Origin: Bin5 sp034428395
Lineage (GTDB): Bacteria; Chloroflexota; Anaerolineae; Caldilineales; Caldilineaceae
Assembly: GCA_034428395.1 (NCBI GenBank)
Contig: DAOUHX010000311.1
Span: 1 to 64,000, forward strand
Length of the DNA stretch: 64,000 nucleotides
Reading direction: 5' to 3'
Position numbers and translations under genes: made by a program. Below the pieces are notes generated by a model. The model was not told the origin of the DNA. It saw only the letters and a list, made by a program, of their open reading frames with translations, and did no database searches. Shown one piece after another: positions 24,842 through 31,932 of the stretch. The first letter of the stretch is position 1, and every line of letters begins with the position of its first letter.

Positions 24842-25822
24842 ATGGACCGAAAAAGGTTGGGCATTCAGTTCCTCTGGTCATTGCTGCTTGCTCTCATCGT
24901 GTTCATGGCCCTGATACTCTACGGCGACTGGCGTCAACTGTCGGCACGGCTGGCCGACTTCCCCTGGGTATGGTTGCCGCCGGCGCTGGGCTTGACTCTT
25001 GTTAATTTTGGCGTCCGCCTGCTCAAGTGGTTCTGGTACCTGCGCCTGATCGACACACCAATCAGTTTCGACCAGAGCGCCCGCATCTTCGGCGTCAGCT
25101 TCCTGATGATGATGACTCCGGGAAAAGTGGGTGAATTCCTACGGGCCTTCATGGTGCGCAACGTCTCCGGCGTTCCGGTCTCGGTGGTAGCCCCGGTCGT
25201 GCTTGCCGAGCGGATGACTGACGGGCTTGCGATGATCATGCTGGCGGGAATCGGCTTGCTGGCTGTCGACGATGCCGCAATCAGGGCGGCCGCGGTCCTG
25301 GCCCTCGTGGGAATCGTTGCGATTATCGTCGCAATTCAGATCAGACCGCTGGCGATGGCCTGCCTTGCCATAGGCCACCGTATTCCGGTCGTGAACCGAA
25401 TCGCAGACAAGCTCGCCGCGTTCTACGAGAGCAGCTACCATATTTTTAAGCCCAAGTACTTGTTGATTTCGGTTCTTGTCGGCCTCGTCAGTTGGGCGAG
25501 CCAGGGGTTGGCCTTCTACCTGGTGATGCTGGGATTCGGAGTGGCGGCCGGCTTCGACACGATGCTGGCGTCGGTCTCAATCTTTAACATCAGTGCCGTT
25601 GTCGGCGCTGTGGTGGCAACGCCAGGCGGTCTGGGCGGCGTTGAAGGGTCGCTCGCGGCGCTTAGTTCGCAGATCCTCATGTTGACCCGTTCGGAAGCTG
25701 CGGCCGCGGCGCTGCTGATCCGCTTCATTACACTCTGGTTTGCCGTCGCCATCGGCCTCGTTTGCCTGGCTTTGTGGCCCCATCTGCTTACCAGCCGGGA
25801 AGGTGAGAGGGCGGTCTCCTGA
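24842..25822 (+). CDS. Flippase-like lysylphosphatidylglycerol synthase TM-domain protein (UPF0104)
   Basis: A 326-residue integral membrane protein with about seven or eight helices, starting LWSLLLALIVFMALILYG. The UPF0104/AglD-MprF membrane-domain signatures are visible: MMMTPGKVGEFLRAFMVRN with VVLAERMTDGLAMIML, and the C-terminal VVGAVVATPGGLGGVEGSLAAL followed by LLIRFITLWFAVAIG. Members flip or anchor lipid-linked substrates, but this family rarely has an assigned substrate. No cytosolic aminoacyl-transferase domain is attached, so it is not a full MprF. It is followed by a PHP-domain gene on the same strand. Confidence 0.85.
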   Translation: MDRKRLGIQFLWSLLLALIVFMALILYGDWRQLSARLADFPWVWLPPALGLTLVNFGVRLLKWFWYLRLIDTPISFDQSARIFGVSFLMMMTPGKVGEFLRAFMVRNVSGVPVSVVAPVVLAERMTDGLAMIMLAGIGLLAVDDAAIRAAAVLALVGIVAIIVAIQIRPLAMACLAIGHRIPVVNRIADKLAAFYESSYHIFKPKYLLISVLVGLVSWASQGLAFYLVMLGFGVAAGFDTMLASVSIFNISAVVGAVVATPGGLGGVEGSLAALSSQILMLTRSEAAAAALLIRFITLWFAVAIGLVCLALWPHLLTSREGERAVS

Positions 25823-25872
25823 GTCGCACCAGTTAAAGCTCTTTGTCGTTGTTCACCACGCCCCAAAAGCCA

Positions 25873-26562
25873 ATGTGGAAAGTCGACCTGCATTCACACA
25901 CGATCTACAGTAAGGACTGCCTAACACGGCCCGAGGCCGCAATTGCCCGCGCGCGCCGCATCGGCCTGGACAAGCTGGCCATTACAGAACACGACAACCT
26001 GGCTGGGGCGCTGCGTGCCAGGGAGCTGGCCCCAGACTTGATCATCGTCGGCGAAGAGATCATGACGACGCACGGCGAACTGATCGCCTATTTCGTGAAA
26101 GAGGAGGTGCCGCGCGGTCTTTCGCCCCGCGAGACAATTCGGCGCCTGCGCGACCAGGGCGCGGTGGTCGCCATTCCCCACCCTCTGGACTCGCTGCGAA
26201 ACTCGGCGATGGGTATGGCCAATGTACTTGAAGTGATCGACCTGGTCGACGCGGTCGAGGTCCGCAACGCCCGCTGCGTTCGCTCGCAGGACAACCTCGC
26301 CGCGCTGGCGCTGGCGCAAGAGCACGGCCTGCTGGCTACGGCAGGAAGCGACGCACACATTCCCTTTGAGTTGGGACACTGCTACGTGGAAATGCCGCCC
26401 TTTGAAGACGACCCTGAATCCTTCATCGACGCGCTGCATCAAGCCAGGCCAATGGGAGAGGAAAGCCCGTTCTGGCCCCATCTGATGAGCACTTGGGCGA
26501 AGTGGCGCAAACGCATCAGGCCGGTAACCTACGCCGGCGTCATACATAAGTACGGGAACTGA
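25873..26562 (+). CDS. PHP-domain metal-dependent phosphoesterase
   Basis: A 229-residue protein with the PHP metal-binding set: MWKVDLHSHTIYSKD (His-x-His), LAITEHDNLAGA (Glu/His/Asp), IVGEEIMTTHGELIAYF, VVAIPHPLDSLR and TAGSDAHIPFELGH near the end. These ligands bind a cluster of divalent metals. Stand-alone PHP proteins hydrolyse nucleotide or sugar phosphates such as histidinol phosphate, or cyclic phosphodiesters; no specific substrate can be read. The ATG at 25873 is chosen because the fold begins immediately; the earlier TTG at 25843 adds ten nonconserved residues. The gap to the flippase-like gene is 50 bp. Confidence 0.9.
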   Translation: MWKVDLHSHTIYSKDCLTRPEAAIARARRIGLDKLAITEHDNLAGALRARELAPDLIIVGEEIMTTHGELIAYFVKEEVPRGLSPRETIRRLRDQGAVVAIPHPLDSLRNSAMGMANVLEVIDLVDAVEVRNARCVRSQDNLAALALAQEHGLLATAGSDAHIPFELGHCYVEMPPFEDDPESFIDALHQARPMGEESPFWPHLMSTWAKWRKRIRPVTYAGVIHKYGN

Positions 26563-26626
26563 GGAGAATCTTCAGGGCGTGAACTTTCGGTCGGAGATCG
26601 CGATGCGAGGAATTGGGAAGCGCGCT

Positions 26627-27991
26627 TTACTGATCCGAAACTTCGTTCCGATTCTCCACTCTTGGCACGTGAAAAAATTGCTCCACGCCTGCAAAATCCT
26701 CCGGCGAAAGCAGATCACGGAAGAAATACCAGTTGAAGACCGCCAGCTTATTGTCCTGGAGCGAGCCGCGCAGCAATTCGAGCGCATGGCGTAGATTGCG
26801 GTGCAGGTGCTCCTTGTTTCCGGCCATACCCCACCCCAACGCGGCCAACCCCAAAACGAGCGGGTCTCGTAGCGTATCCCGTTGGCCCAGCAAGTTCAGC
26901 GCGACCTGCAACCCTTTCCGTCCGGTATCGGTCAGCGCGCCCTGATCGTCTCCGTTTTCGGAACTGGCCGAATCTTGCGAACTTTCAATTTCCGCCGAAG
27001 ACAGGCCGGCTGTTTGGCTTACATCGAGATAATAGTGGGAAAGGATCCAGTCACCGACCGAGGGAACCGTGACCTCGTCGAGTGAAATCTGGGCCACTCG
27101 CCGCCATTCCGCTGCGGCGCCCTGCCGGTCGCCGGCATAGAAACCGGACAGGCCGCGCCAGAACCCCTGCGACGCCGCCGACTTTTCGCGGTTGAGCGCC
27201 CGCTGTGCGAGCCCTGCCTGGCCATTGACAACGAGCGGCCGATAGATTAGGTGCCAGCGTTCGCCATACGCTTCGGAAAGTTTCGCCGCCGACCCAAACG
27301 CACCCAGCGCTTCTTGCCAGCGCCCCTTCTCCATCTCTACGCTAGCGTTCAGAAAATGCAGGAGTCCAAACTGCAAGGAGACCTGATCTTCGCTCTCTCC
27401 CCCTTCAAGCTGCTCCTTCACCGAGAGCTGGGTGTGTTCGTCTGCGAGATCCAGATCGGCCAGACCCTTATCCCGGAACAAGCCGGCCAGCTTGTCCAAG
27501 AGTGAAATCCTGACCCGGTCGGCCTGGTCTATGTCACCGGAATCTAGCAGAATGGAAAACAAGAGCCAGCGCAGCTCCACCTCAAACGGCAGTTTGTCCA
27601 CTTCCTCCCACAATATCTCGGCCGCGGACCCGTGTCTTCCCTGCCACCAGTGCGCCCTCGCCTGGTTTTCGCGCCGAAGAGACCGGGCATCTTCACTCAG
27701 AATCGAGAGCGTCTCCTCACTGGCAGCCGCCATTTCATCGAGGCGGTTGCGCCGCGCAAAATGAGATTGCAGGCCGAGAACACTTTGCTCCAGGATCGTT
27801 TGCAGCCTGGCGTCCTGTGCCATTCGCCTGGCCTCAGGCAGACCGGCCAGTCGTTCGATCAGGAAGCCCAGTTTTTCGATAGCCTCGTCGTTGCCCTGGC
27901 GGGACAAGGCAAGGGCTTCGGCGTGCAGCCCCTCCCATGAGCCTTTCAGAACTGACGTGTCTCCCTGCCTGCCCGCACTCATTGTCATCAA
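26627..27991 (-). CDS. Helical-repeat (TPR-like) protein of unknown function
   Basis: A 454-residue, soluble, almost wholly helical protein rich in Ala, Leu, Glu and Arg. Blocks such as WWQGRHGSAAEILWEEVDKLP, RWQEALGAFGSAAKLSEAYGERW and FYAGDRQGAAAEWRRVAQIS have the W/G-x-x-A spacing of tetratricopeptide repeats. I see no signal peptide or catalytic motif. It is the third gene on the minus strand after the chelatase I and VWA (D) frames, 83 bp downstream, so it could be a scaffold for the same machine, but this is only positional inference. I do not recognise the family. Confidence 0.55.
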   Translation of the reverse strand: MMTMSAGRQGDTSVLKGSWEGLHAEALALSRQGNDEAIEKLGFLIERLAGLPEARRMAQDARLQTILEQSVLGLQSHFARRNRLDEMAAASEETLSILSEDARSLRRENQARAHWWQGRHGSAAEILWEEVDKLPFEVELRWLLFSILLDSGDIDQADRVRISLLDKLAGLFRDKGLADLDLADEHTQLSVKEQLEGGESEDQVSLQFGLLHFLNASVEMEKGRWQEALGAFGSAAKLSEAYGERWHLIYRPLVVNGQAGLAQRALNREKSAASQGFWRGLSGFYAGDRQGAAAEWRRVAQISLDEVTVPSVGDWILSHYYLDVSQTAGLSSAEIESSQDSASSENGDDQGALTDTGRKGLQVALNLLGQRDTLRDPLVLGLAALGWGMAGNKEHLHRNLRHALELLRGSLQDNKLAVFNWYFFRDLLSPEDFAGVEQFFHVPRVENRNEVSDQ

Positions 27992-28074
27992 GGTTTACTC
28001 ACTATACGAAAGAATCGCCAAACCTATCTCTAACCCTGGCGGCAGCCCTTCTTCTGACGGCCAACAGTTTCCGT

Positions 28075-28902
28075 TCAACCGCCGATTTCCCGCTTGACCG
28101 TATTGAGTAGCGTGTCGGCCCGCAGGTCGGGCAAATTGTAGCAAACGCCGCCCATCTGCTCGGCCAGGGCCTGGGCCAAACCGCGGTCGAAGGCCATGTG
28201 TTCCATATTGATGACGATCGTACGCACTTCTTCGCTGGCAAAAAGCGTGGCCATCTTCATCGCCTCCTCCTGCGCCGGCATCCCAGTCATGCTCACGTTG
28301 CCGGCACCGTCGGTCAGGAGCATCACCAGCGGCCGCAGCTCCGGGTCCCTGCGCTGTGCGTTCTCCACCACTTGCCAGGTTGCCAGCAGGCCGCTGCTCA
28401 GGGGCGTCTTGCCGCCAACGGGAAGGTCTTGCAGCGCCTTTTCCGCCAGTTCCACGCTGTTTGTCGGCGGCAGCACAACGCGGGCCTTGTCGCGCTGGAA
28501 GACGACCAGGCCAACCTGGTCACGGCGTTGATAGGCCTCAACCAGAAGGCTGAATATTGCTCCCTTGGTCGCCTCCATGCGTTCGCTCGCCGCCATCGAC
28601 CAGCTGGCGTCGACCACGAAAAGGATGAGGTTGCCCGTGCGCCGAACGCGAATCTTGCGCTGCAGATCGGTCATACGCAACTGCAACGCCAGATCGCTCT
28701 CTCCGGTCTCGTGCCGCTGTTTCTGGTGGGGGGCAGCGTTCCGCAAGGTAGCGTCGAACGCGATGTCGTCTATCTTGTCGTGGGCCGGCCGGGCCTTGAT
28801 GTACCGGCCGCGCTTGCGGTCGGTACGGCTGTGGGAGCGCTTGCCTGACTTTTCGCGCGTCATTTTGTCTAGCGGAGTGTCCAGCTTTCGGGCCTCGAAC
28901 AC
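28075..28902 (-). CDS. chlD: VWA domain of cobalt/magnesium chelatase subunit D (downstream part of a frameshifted I-D gene)
   Basis: A von Willebrand A domain with the MIDAS motif D-x-S-x-S in LILFVVDASWSMAASERM, the second MIDAS loop VGGKTPLSSGLL and PLVMLLTDGAGNVSM. In chelatase D subunits this domain couples the AAA+ motor to the large CobN/ChlH subunit. Opened independently the frame would start at the GTG at 28902, but it has no convincing ribosome-binding site, and the same frame is open and acidic (Ser, Glu, Asp rich, then KGARKPVDVGEVFEARK) back to the A8 run at 29046-29053. A -1 slip there joins it to the upstream ChlI frame, giving a 686-residue protein, the normal size for the I-D fusion of the cobaltochelatase subunit family. 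Confidence 0.85.
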   Translation of the reverse strand: MFEARKLDTPLDKMTREKSGKRSHSRTDRKRGRYIKARPAHDKIDDIAFDATLRNAAPHQKQRHETGESDLALQLRMTDLQRKIRVRRTGNLILFVVDASWSMAASERMEATKGAIFSLLVEAYQRRDQVGLVVFQRDKARVVLPPTNSVELAEKALQDLPVGGKTPLSSGLLATWQVVENAQRRDPELRPLVMLLTDGAGNVSMTGMPAQEEAMKMATLFASEEVRTIVINMEHMAFDRGLAQALAEQMGGVCYNLPDLRADTLLNTVKREIGG

Positions 28903-29001
28903 CTCACCGACGTCGACCGGTTTGCGTGCCCCTTTTTCGTCCCCGGGTGATGAACTCTGCTGAGGAGCTGCGTCCGGCTGTGCTACGCCGCCTTCGCCGC
29001 T

Positions 29002-29053
29002 CTCCGGCGAGGAATCTAGTTCCTCGGAGTCATCACCCTCGTCACTTTTTTTT
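29002..29053 (-). promoter_or_regulatory. Candidate -1 ribosomal frameshift site: A8 slippery run plus stem-loop
   Basis: On the minus strand the ChlI frame reads ATG GAA AAA AAA GTG, so the run forms an A-AAA-AAA slippery heptamer; a -1 slip continues as AGT GAC GAG into the acidic linker and VWA domain. Sixteen bases downstream a hairpin forms: CTCC and GAGGAA pair with TTCCTC and GGAG across a 3-base bulge (29002-29029). The zero-frame TAG of the short product lies in its loop. A Shine-Dalgarno-like AGAGG occurs 24 bases upstream, farther than in dnaX. A sequencing error (A8 for A9) would give the same picture. Confidence 0.65.
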
Positions 29054-30134
29054 CCATTGATGCCGCATCGCCGTCCGCCTCTTCCATCGACTCCTCATTC
29101 TCCTCGGCCTCGGCGCGCGCCTGGCGCATGTTCGCCTCAAGTTGCTCCGGCTGCAGCGCGTTGTCCTGGAACGGTTGCTTTTTCATGCGGTGCGGAAGCG
29201 CCAGTTCTGCCGACAAGAGAATATCCCTGTCGGTAATCTCCTCCCGGCCATCGAACGCGGCTTGGGCGCGGGCAGTATTCAATATAACCAGGTCAGCGCG
29301 ATGTCCGTCTACGTTGAAGCTGCTGGTCAGCGCGGCGATTGTATAGAGGTCCTTGTCGGTGTAACGCACCTTGTCATAGCGGCTTCGGGCCTGAATGATG
29401 CGTTCTCCCAGGCTAGTCGCTTCGCCGGCAAAGTCTTCGGTAAAGCGGTCGGCATCTTGTTCAAAGCGTGTCCGCCGCCGCAAAATCTCAACTCGCGCCC
29501 GCGGCTCGTCTATGCCGACCACGTCGACCGCATGCGCGAAGCGATCGAGGAGCTGGGGCCGCAAATCACCCTCTTCAGGATTCATCGAGCCCACCAGCAC
29601 GAACCGGGCCGGATGCTGCACGCTGATCCCTTCGCGCTCCACCACGTTGACACCCATCGCCGCGCTGTCGAGCAACAGGTCCACCACGTGATCGTCGAGC
29701 AGATTGACTTCGTCGACGTAGAGGATGCCGCGGTTGGCCGCGGCCAGGATCCCAGGCTCAAAGTGGCGCTCGCCCTGGCGAATCGCCTTCTCGATATCCA
29801 GTGTGCCGACCACGCGGTCCTCGGTCGCGCTAACCGGCAGATCGATAAAGGGCGTGTTTCGGGGACCGGCTTTCAGCTGCCCATTGCTGGCGCTCGCCTG
29901 GCAGACATGGCACAGGCCCACCGGGTCGTCCGGGTAACAGGCGAAGGGGCATCCTTCCACCGCCTCCATAGGGGGCAAGAGCGCTGCCAAACCCCGGGCC
30001 GCGGTCGACTTGGCCGTGCCGCGTTCGCCTCTGATCAGCACCCCGCCGATAAGAGGGTGGACCGCGTTCAGTATCAGCGCTCGCTTCATGCGCTCCTGGC
30101 CGACTATCGCCGTGAATGGATAGATGACTTGCAT
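29016..30134 (-). CDS. chlI: AAA+ ATPase subunit (ChlI/BchI-like) of a cobalt/magnesium chelatase; zero-frame product of the I-D gene
   Basis: A 372-residue AAA+ protein: Walker A in LIRGERGTAKSTAARGLAAL, Walker B in GILYVDEVNLLDDHVVDLLLD, sensor-1 in FVLVGSMNPEEGDLRPQLLDRF, and the ChlI-type insert after SVQHPAR. It powers metal insertion into the corrin or porphyrin ring, together with a D subunit and a large CobN/ChlH subunit that is not in the window. The AAA+ core is followed by an acidic linker (EAEENEESMEEADGDAAS) that ends at the stop codon 29016-29018. That linker continues in the -1 frame into the VWA domain. Absence of bacteriochlorophyll genes favours cobalt chelation for cobalamin. 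Confidence 0.9.
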   Translation of the reverse strand: MQVIYPFTAIVGQERMKRALILNAVHPLIGGVLIRGERGTAKSTAARGLAALLPPMEAVEGCPFACYPDDPVGLCHVCQASASNGQLKAGPRNTPFIDLPVSATEDRVVGTLDIEKAIRQGERHFEPGILAAANRGILYVDEVNLLDDHVVDLLLDSAAMGVNVVEREGISVQHPARFVLVGSMNPEEGDLRPQLLDRFAHAVDVVGIDEPRARVEILRRRTRFEQDADRFTEDFAGEATSLGERIIQARSRYDKVRYTDKDLYTIAALTSSFNVDGHRADLVILNTARAQAAFDGREEITDRDILLSAELALPHRMKKQPFQDNALQPEQLEANMRQARAEAEENEESMEEADGDAASMEKKVTRVMTPRN

Positions 30135-30357
30135 CGGTGTCCGTTCCTTTCAAGGGTTCAGCCGGCAGATGGGATGACACCTAGGTACTAATCAGCGGAC
30201 ATCGCGCACCATCTGAATGCCGAACGGGCGGCAAAGCAGGCCCGGCAGTCTGCCCATCAGAATGCAACCGAATGCTGACGCGCCGATCGCGGCCAGGCGC
30301 CGAAGTGTCAGCCGCCGGTCAGCATGATGGCAGGATGCCGCGCCGCAAATCGGCTTC

Positions 30358-30387
30358 ATTATATAACGAGTGCAGATGTCAGGACAA
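30358..30387 (-). promoter_or_regulatory. Predicted sigma70 promoter of the chelatase I-D gene
   Basis: On the minus strand TTGTCC (30387-30382), 18 bp spacer, perfect TATAAT (30363-30358). The 5' leader to the ATG at 30134 would be about 215 bases, long enough for control elements, but none is recognised. Confidence 0.5.
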
Positions 30388-30400
30388 ACCAAAGCCCCCT

Positions 30401-30425
30401 GAAACTTTACGCCCAAACCTGCGTA
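30401..30425 (+). promoter_or_regulatory. Possible ECF-type promoter upstream of the sigma factor gene
   Basis: GAAAC (30401-30405), 16 bp, CGTA (30422-30425) resembles the GGAAC / CGTC pair used by many group IV sigma factors, which often transcribe their own gene. Only one copy was seen, so this is tentative. Confidence 0.3.
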
Positions 30426-30456
30426 GTAGAGAATAAGCGTCCAGAGGAAATGTCGA

Positions 30457-31191
30457 ATGAATGATCAGGAACAGGCTTGGTTGGAGCGCGCCCTCACCGG
30501 CGAGCAGGCTGCCTTTGGCTCTCTGGTTGAGACCTATCAGAGGCCGGTCTTTGCTCTGACCTACCGAATGCTCGGCGACCTGTCCGAAGCAGAAGACGCC
30601 GCACAGGAAACTTTCCTGCGCGCCTATTCCCGTCTCCACCAATATGATCCCAAACACAAGTTCAGTACCTGGCTCTTCTCCATCGCAAACAATCACTGTA
30701 TCGATAGACTGCGCAAACGACGCGTGCAGTTTGTCGGATTGGATGACTCACCGGCTGTCTTCACCTTGGAGGGAGAGTCTGCCCGCCCCGAACAGGAGGC
30801 GCTTGCCGCTGAACAGGCAGAGGAGATGCACGCGCTCGTCAATCAGCTGGAGCCGGAATACCGCACGCCACTGGTCTTGCGCTATTGGAACGAGTGCAGC
30901 TATCAGGAGATTGCCGACGTCATGGAGATCTCGGTGGCTGCTGTCAAGAGTCGTCTTTTCCGCGCCCGTAAGCAGCTGGCCGCGTTGTACGTGGAGGCCC
31001 AACTGCCGCACAGAGTTGAACGGGCCCCGACCGATCCTGACTCGAAGAGGCGAACGATTCAAGGACGTGCGGATGCAGTGGATGAATCGGCCCACCGCTT
31101 TGACACCGCCGGAGACAGAACGGAGTCTGGTGAAAGCTGGGCAGCCGCGCTGCCCCTGCTCCTGGCGCCGTCCGGCAGAGCCGGCCCGTAG
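30457..31191 (+). CDS. RNA polymerase ECF sigma factor
   Basis: A 244-residue group IV sigma factor. Region 2 spans about residues 26-88 (TYRMLGDLSEAEDAAQETFLRAYSRL and FSTWLFSIANNHCIDRLRKR), binding the -10 element and core polymerase. Region 4 spans about 130-178 (LEPEYRTPLVLRYWNECSYQEIADVMEISVAAVKSRLFRARKQL), a helix-turn-helix for the -35 element. About 60 residues after region 4, rich in Arg, Asp and Ser, are not part of the fold and exceed the usual ECF length. AGAGGAAA precedes the ATG. The anti-sigma factor follows 14 bp later and a membrane protein after that. Confidence 0.93.
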   Translation: MNDQEQAWLERALTGEQAAFGSLVETYQRPVFALTYRMLGDLSEAEDAAQETFLRAYSRLHQYDPKHKFSTWLFSIANNHCIDRLRKRRVQFVGLDDSPAVFTLEGESARPEQEALAAEQAEEMHALVNQLEPEYRTPLVLRYWNECSYQEIADVMEISVAAVKSRLFRARKQLAALYVEAQLPHRVERAPTDPDSKRRTIQGRADAVDESAHRFDTAGDRTESGESWAAALPLLLAPSGRAGP

Positions 31192-31205
31192 ACGAACTGG
31201 AGAGA

Positions 31206-31829
31206 ATGATGGCGGCTGAGAAAGTTAAGAACTGTACGCCACCAGACCCAACGGCTGTTCACGGCGAATACCTCATGCTGGTTTCGCTCGCGCTGGACGG
31301 AATGCTCAACGCGGGCGAGCAGAGGCAGCTGGAAAGCCATTTGCAGCATTGCAACGGTTGCCGCGAACAGTGGCAACTGTGGCAGCTGTTGGATCAGAAA
31401 CTGCGCGCCGAACCGGTGCCTCAGCTCGCACCCGGATTCTCCCAGCGCGTCGTGGATGGGCTGACCCGGCAGGAGCGGCTCCGCAATGTGCAGGTCGGAA
31501 TCTTCCTGACGGTTCTGACAGTATTTGCCTGGGCGCTTGCGCTCGCTGGCGCCGGCGTACTTGCTGCCGCGCTGGTCTACACGAATCTGGAAAGTTTCGC
31601 AGCGGCCGGCCATTTCCTGGCCGAGGCCTGGGCGGTGTCGGGCGTCGTCTCGCACTCGCTATGGGGCGTGGCCACCGAATTGACTACCGCGCCTACCGCG
31701 CTGGGCGTGGCCTCCGTATATCTGGTCATTACAGTTGTGGCGCTTGGCGTCTGGTGCCTGATCATCCAGCGCAGCGCGCAGCCGGTCCGTTCCCGTCTCT
31801 ACGCGGACCTGCACCAGAGTCAGTCATGA
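31206..31829 (+). CDS. Membrane-anchored zinc-finger anti-sigma factor
   Basis: A 207-residue protein with an N-terminal ZAS domain: His45-x3-Cys49-x2-Cys52 in LESHLQHCNGCREQW, preceded by the helix YLMLVSLALDGMLNAGEQRQ. Such domains bind zinc and hold the cognate ECF sigma factor inactive. Two membrane segments follow, about residues 96-125 (IFLTVLTVFAWALALAGAG) and 163-186. The adjacency to the sigma gene (14 bp) supports pairing. Release would require regulated proteolysis or redox change at the cysteines; neither is visible here. Confidence 0.88.
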   Translation: MMAAEKVKNCTPPDPTAVHGEYLMLVSLALDGMLNAGEQRQLESHLQHCNGCREQWQLWQLLDQKLRAEPVPQLAPGFSQRVVDGLTRQERLRNVQVGIFLTVLTVFAWALALAGAGVLAAALVYTNLESFAAAGHFLAEAWAVSGVVSHSLWGVATELTTAPTALGVASVYLVITVVALGVWCLIIQRSAQPVRSRLYADLHQSQS

Positions 31830-31932
31830 GGACTTCCTTGCAGCCCTCCCACCTTCGGAGTAGCGGCGATTCGGCATGCTCGGCGGGCCGATGGACGGCC
31901 GCTGGACCGAGTTCGCCAGGGGGCACCTCTGC

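Larger units (their letters stand above)
30135..30456. other. 322 bp divergent intergenic region
   Basis: Holds the predicted minus-strand chelatase promoter (30358-30387), a possible ECF-type promoter for the sigma factor (30401-30425), and a leader of about 215 bp before chlI. I looked in the leader for a cobalamin-riboswitch B12 box and did not see one. Confidence 0.6.

Noticed and set aside
28903..29045. Reading the region between chlI and the VWA start as a plain intergenic gap
   Set aside because: The VWA frame stays open and acidic throughout and joins chlI through the A8 run, so it is better read as a linker reached by frameshifting.
30135..30351. Possible cobalamin riboswitch in the chelatase leader
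   Set aside because: The leader is long and the gene suits B12 control, but no B12-box-like sequence or matching fold was found by eye.
30192..30416. Minus-strand 74-codon open frame with a hydrophobic Cys-rich stretch between chlI and the sigma gene
   Set aside because: Its first usable ATG overlaps the predicted -10 of the chelatase promoter and it has no ribosome-binding site or family similarity that I can see; more likely part of the leader.
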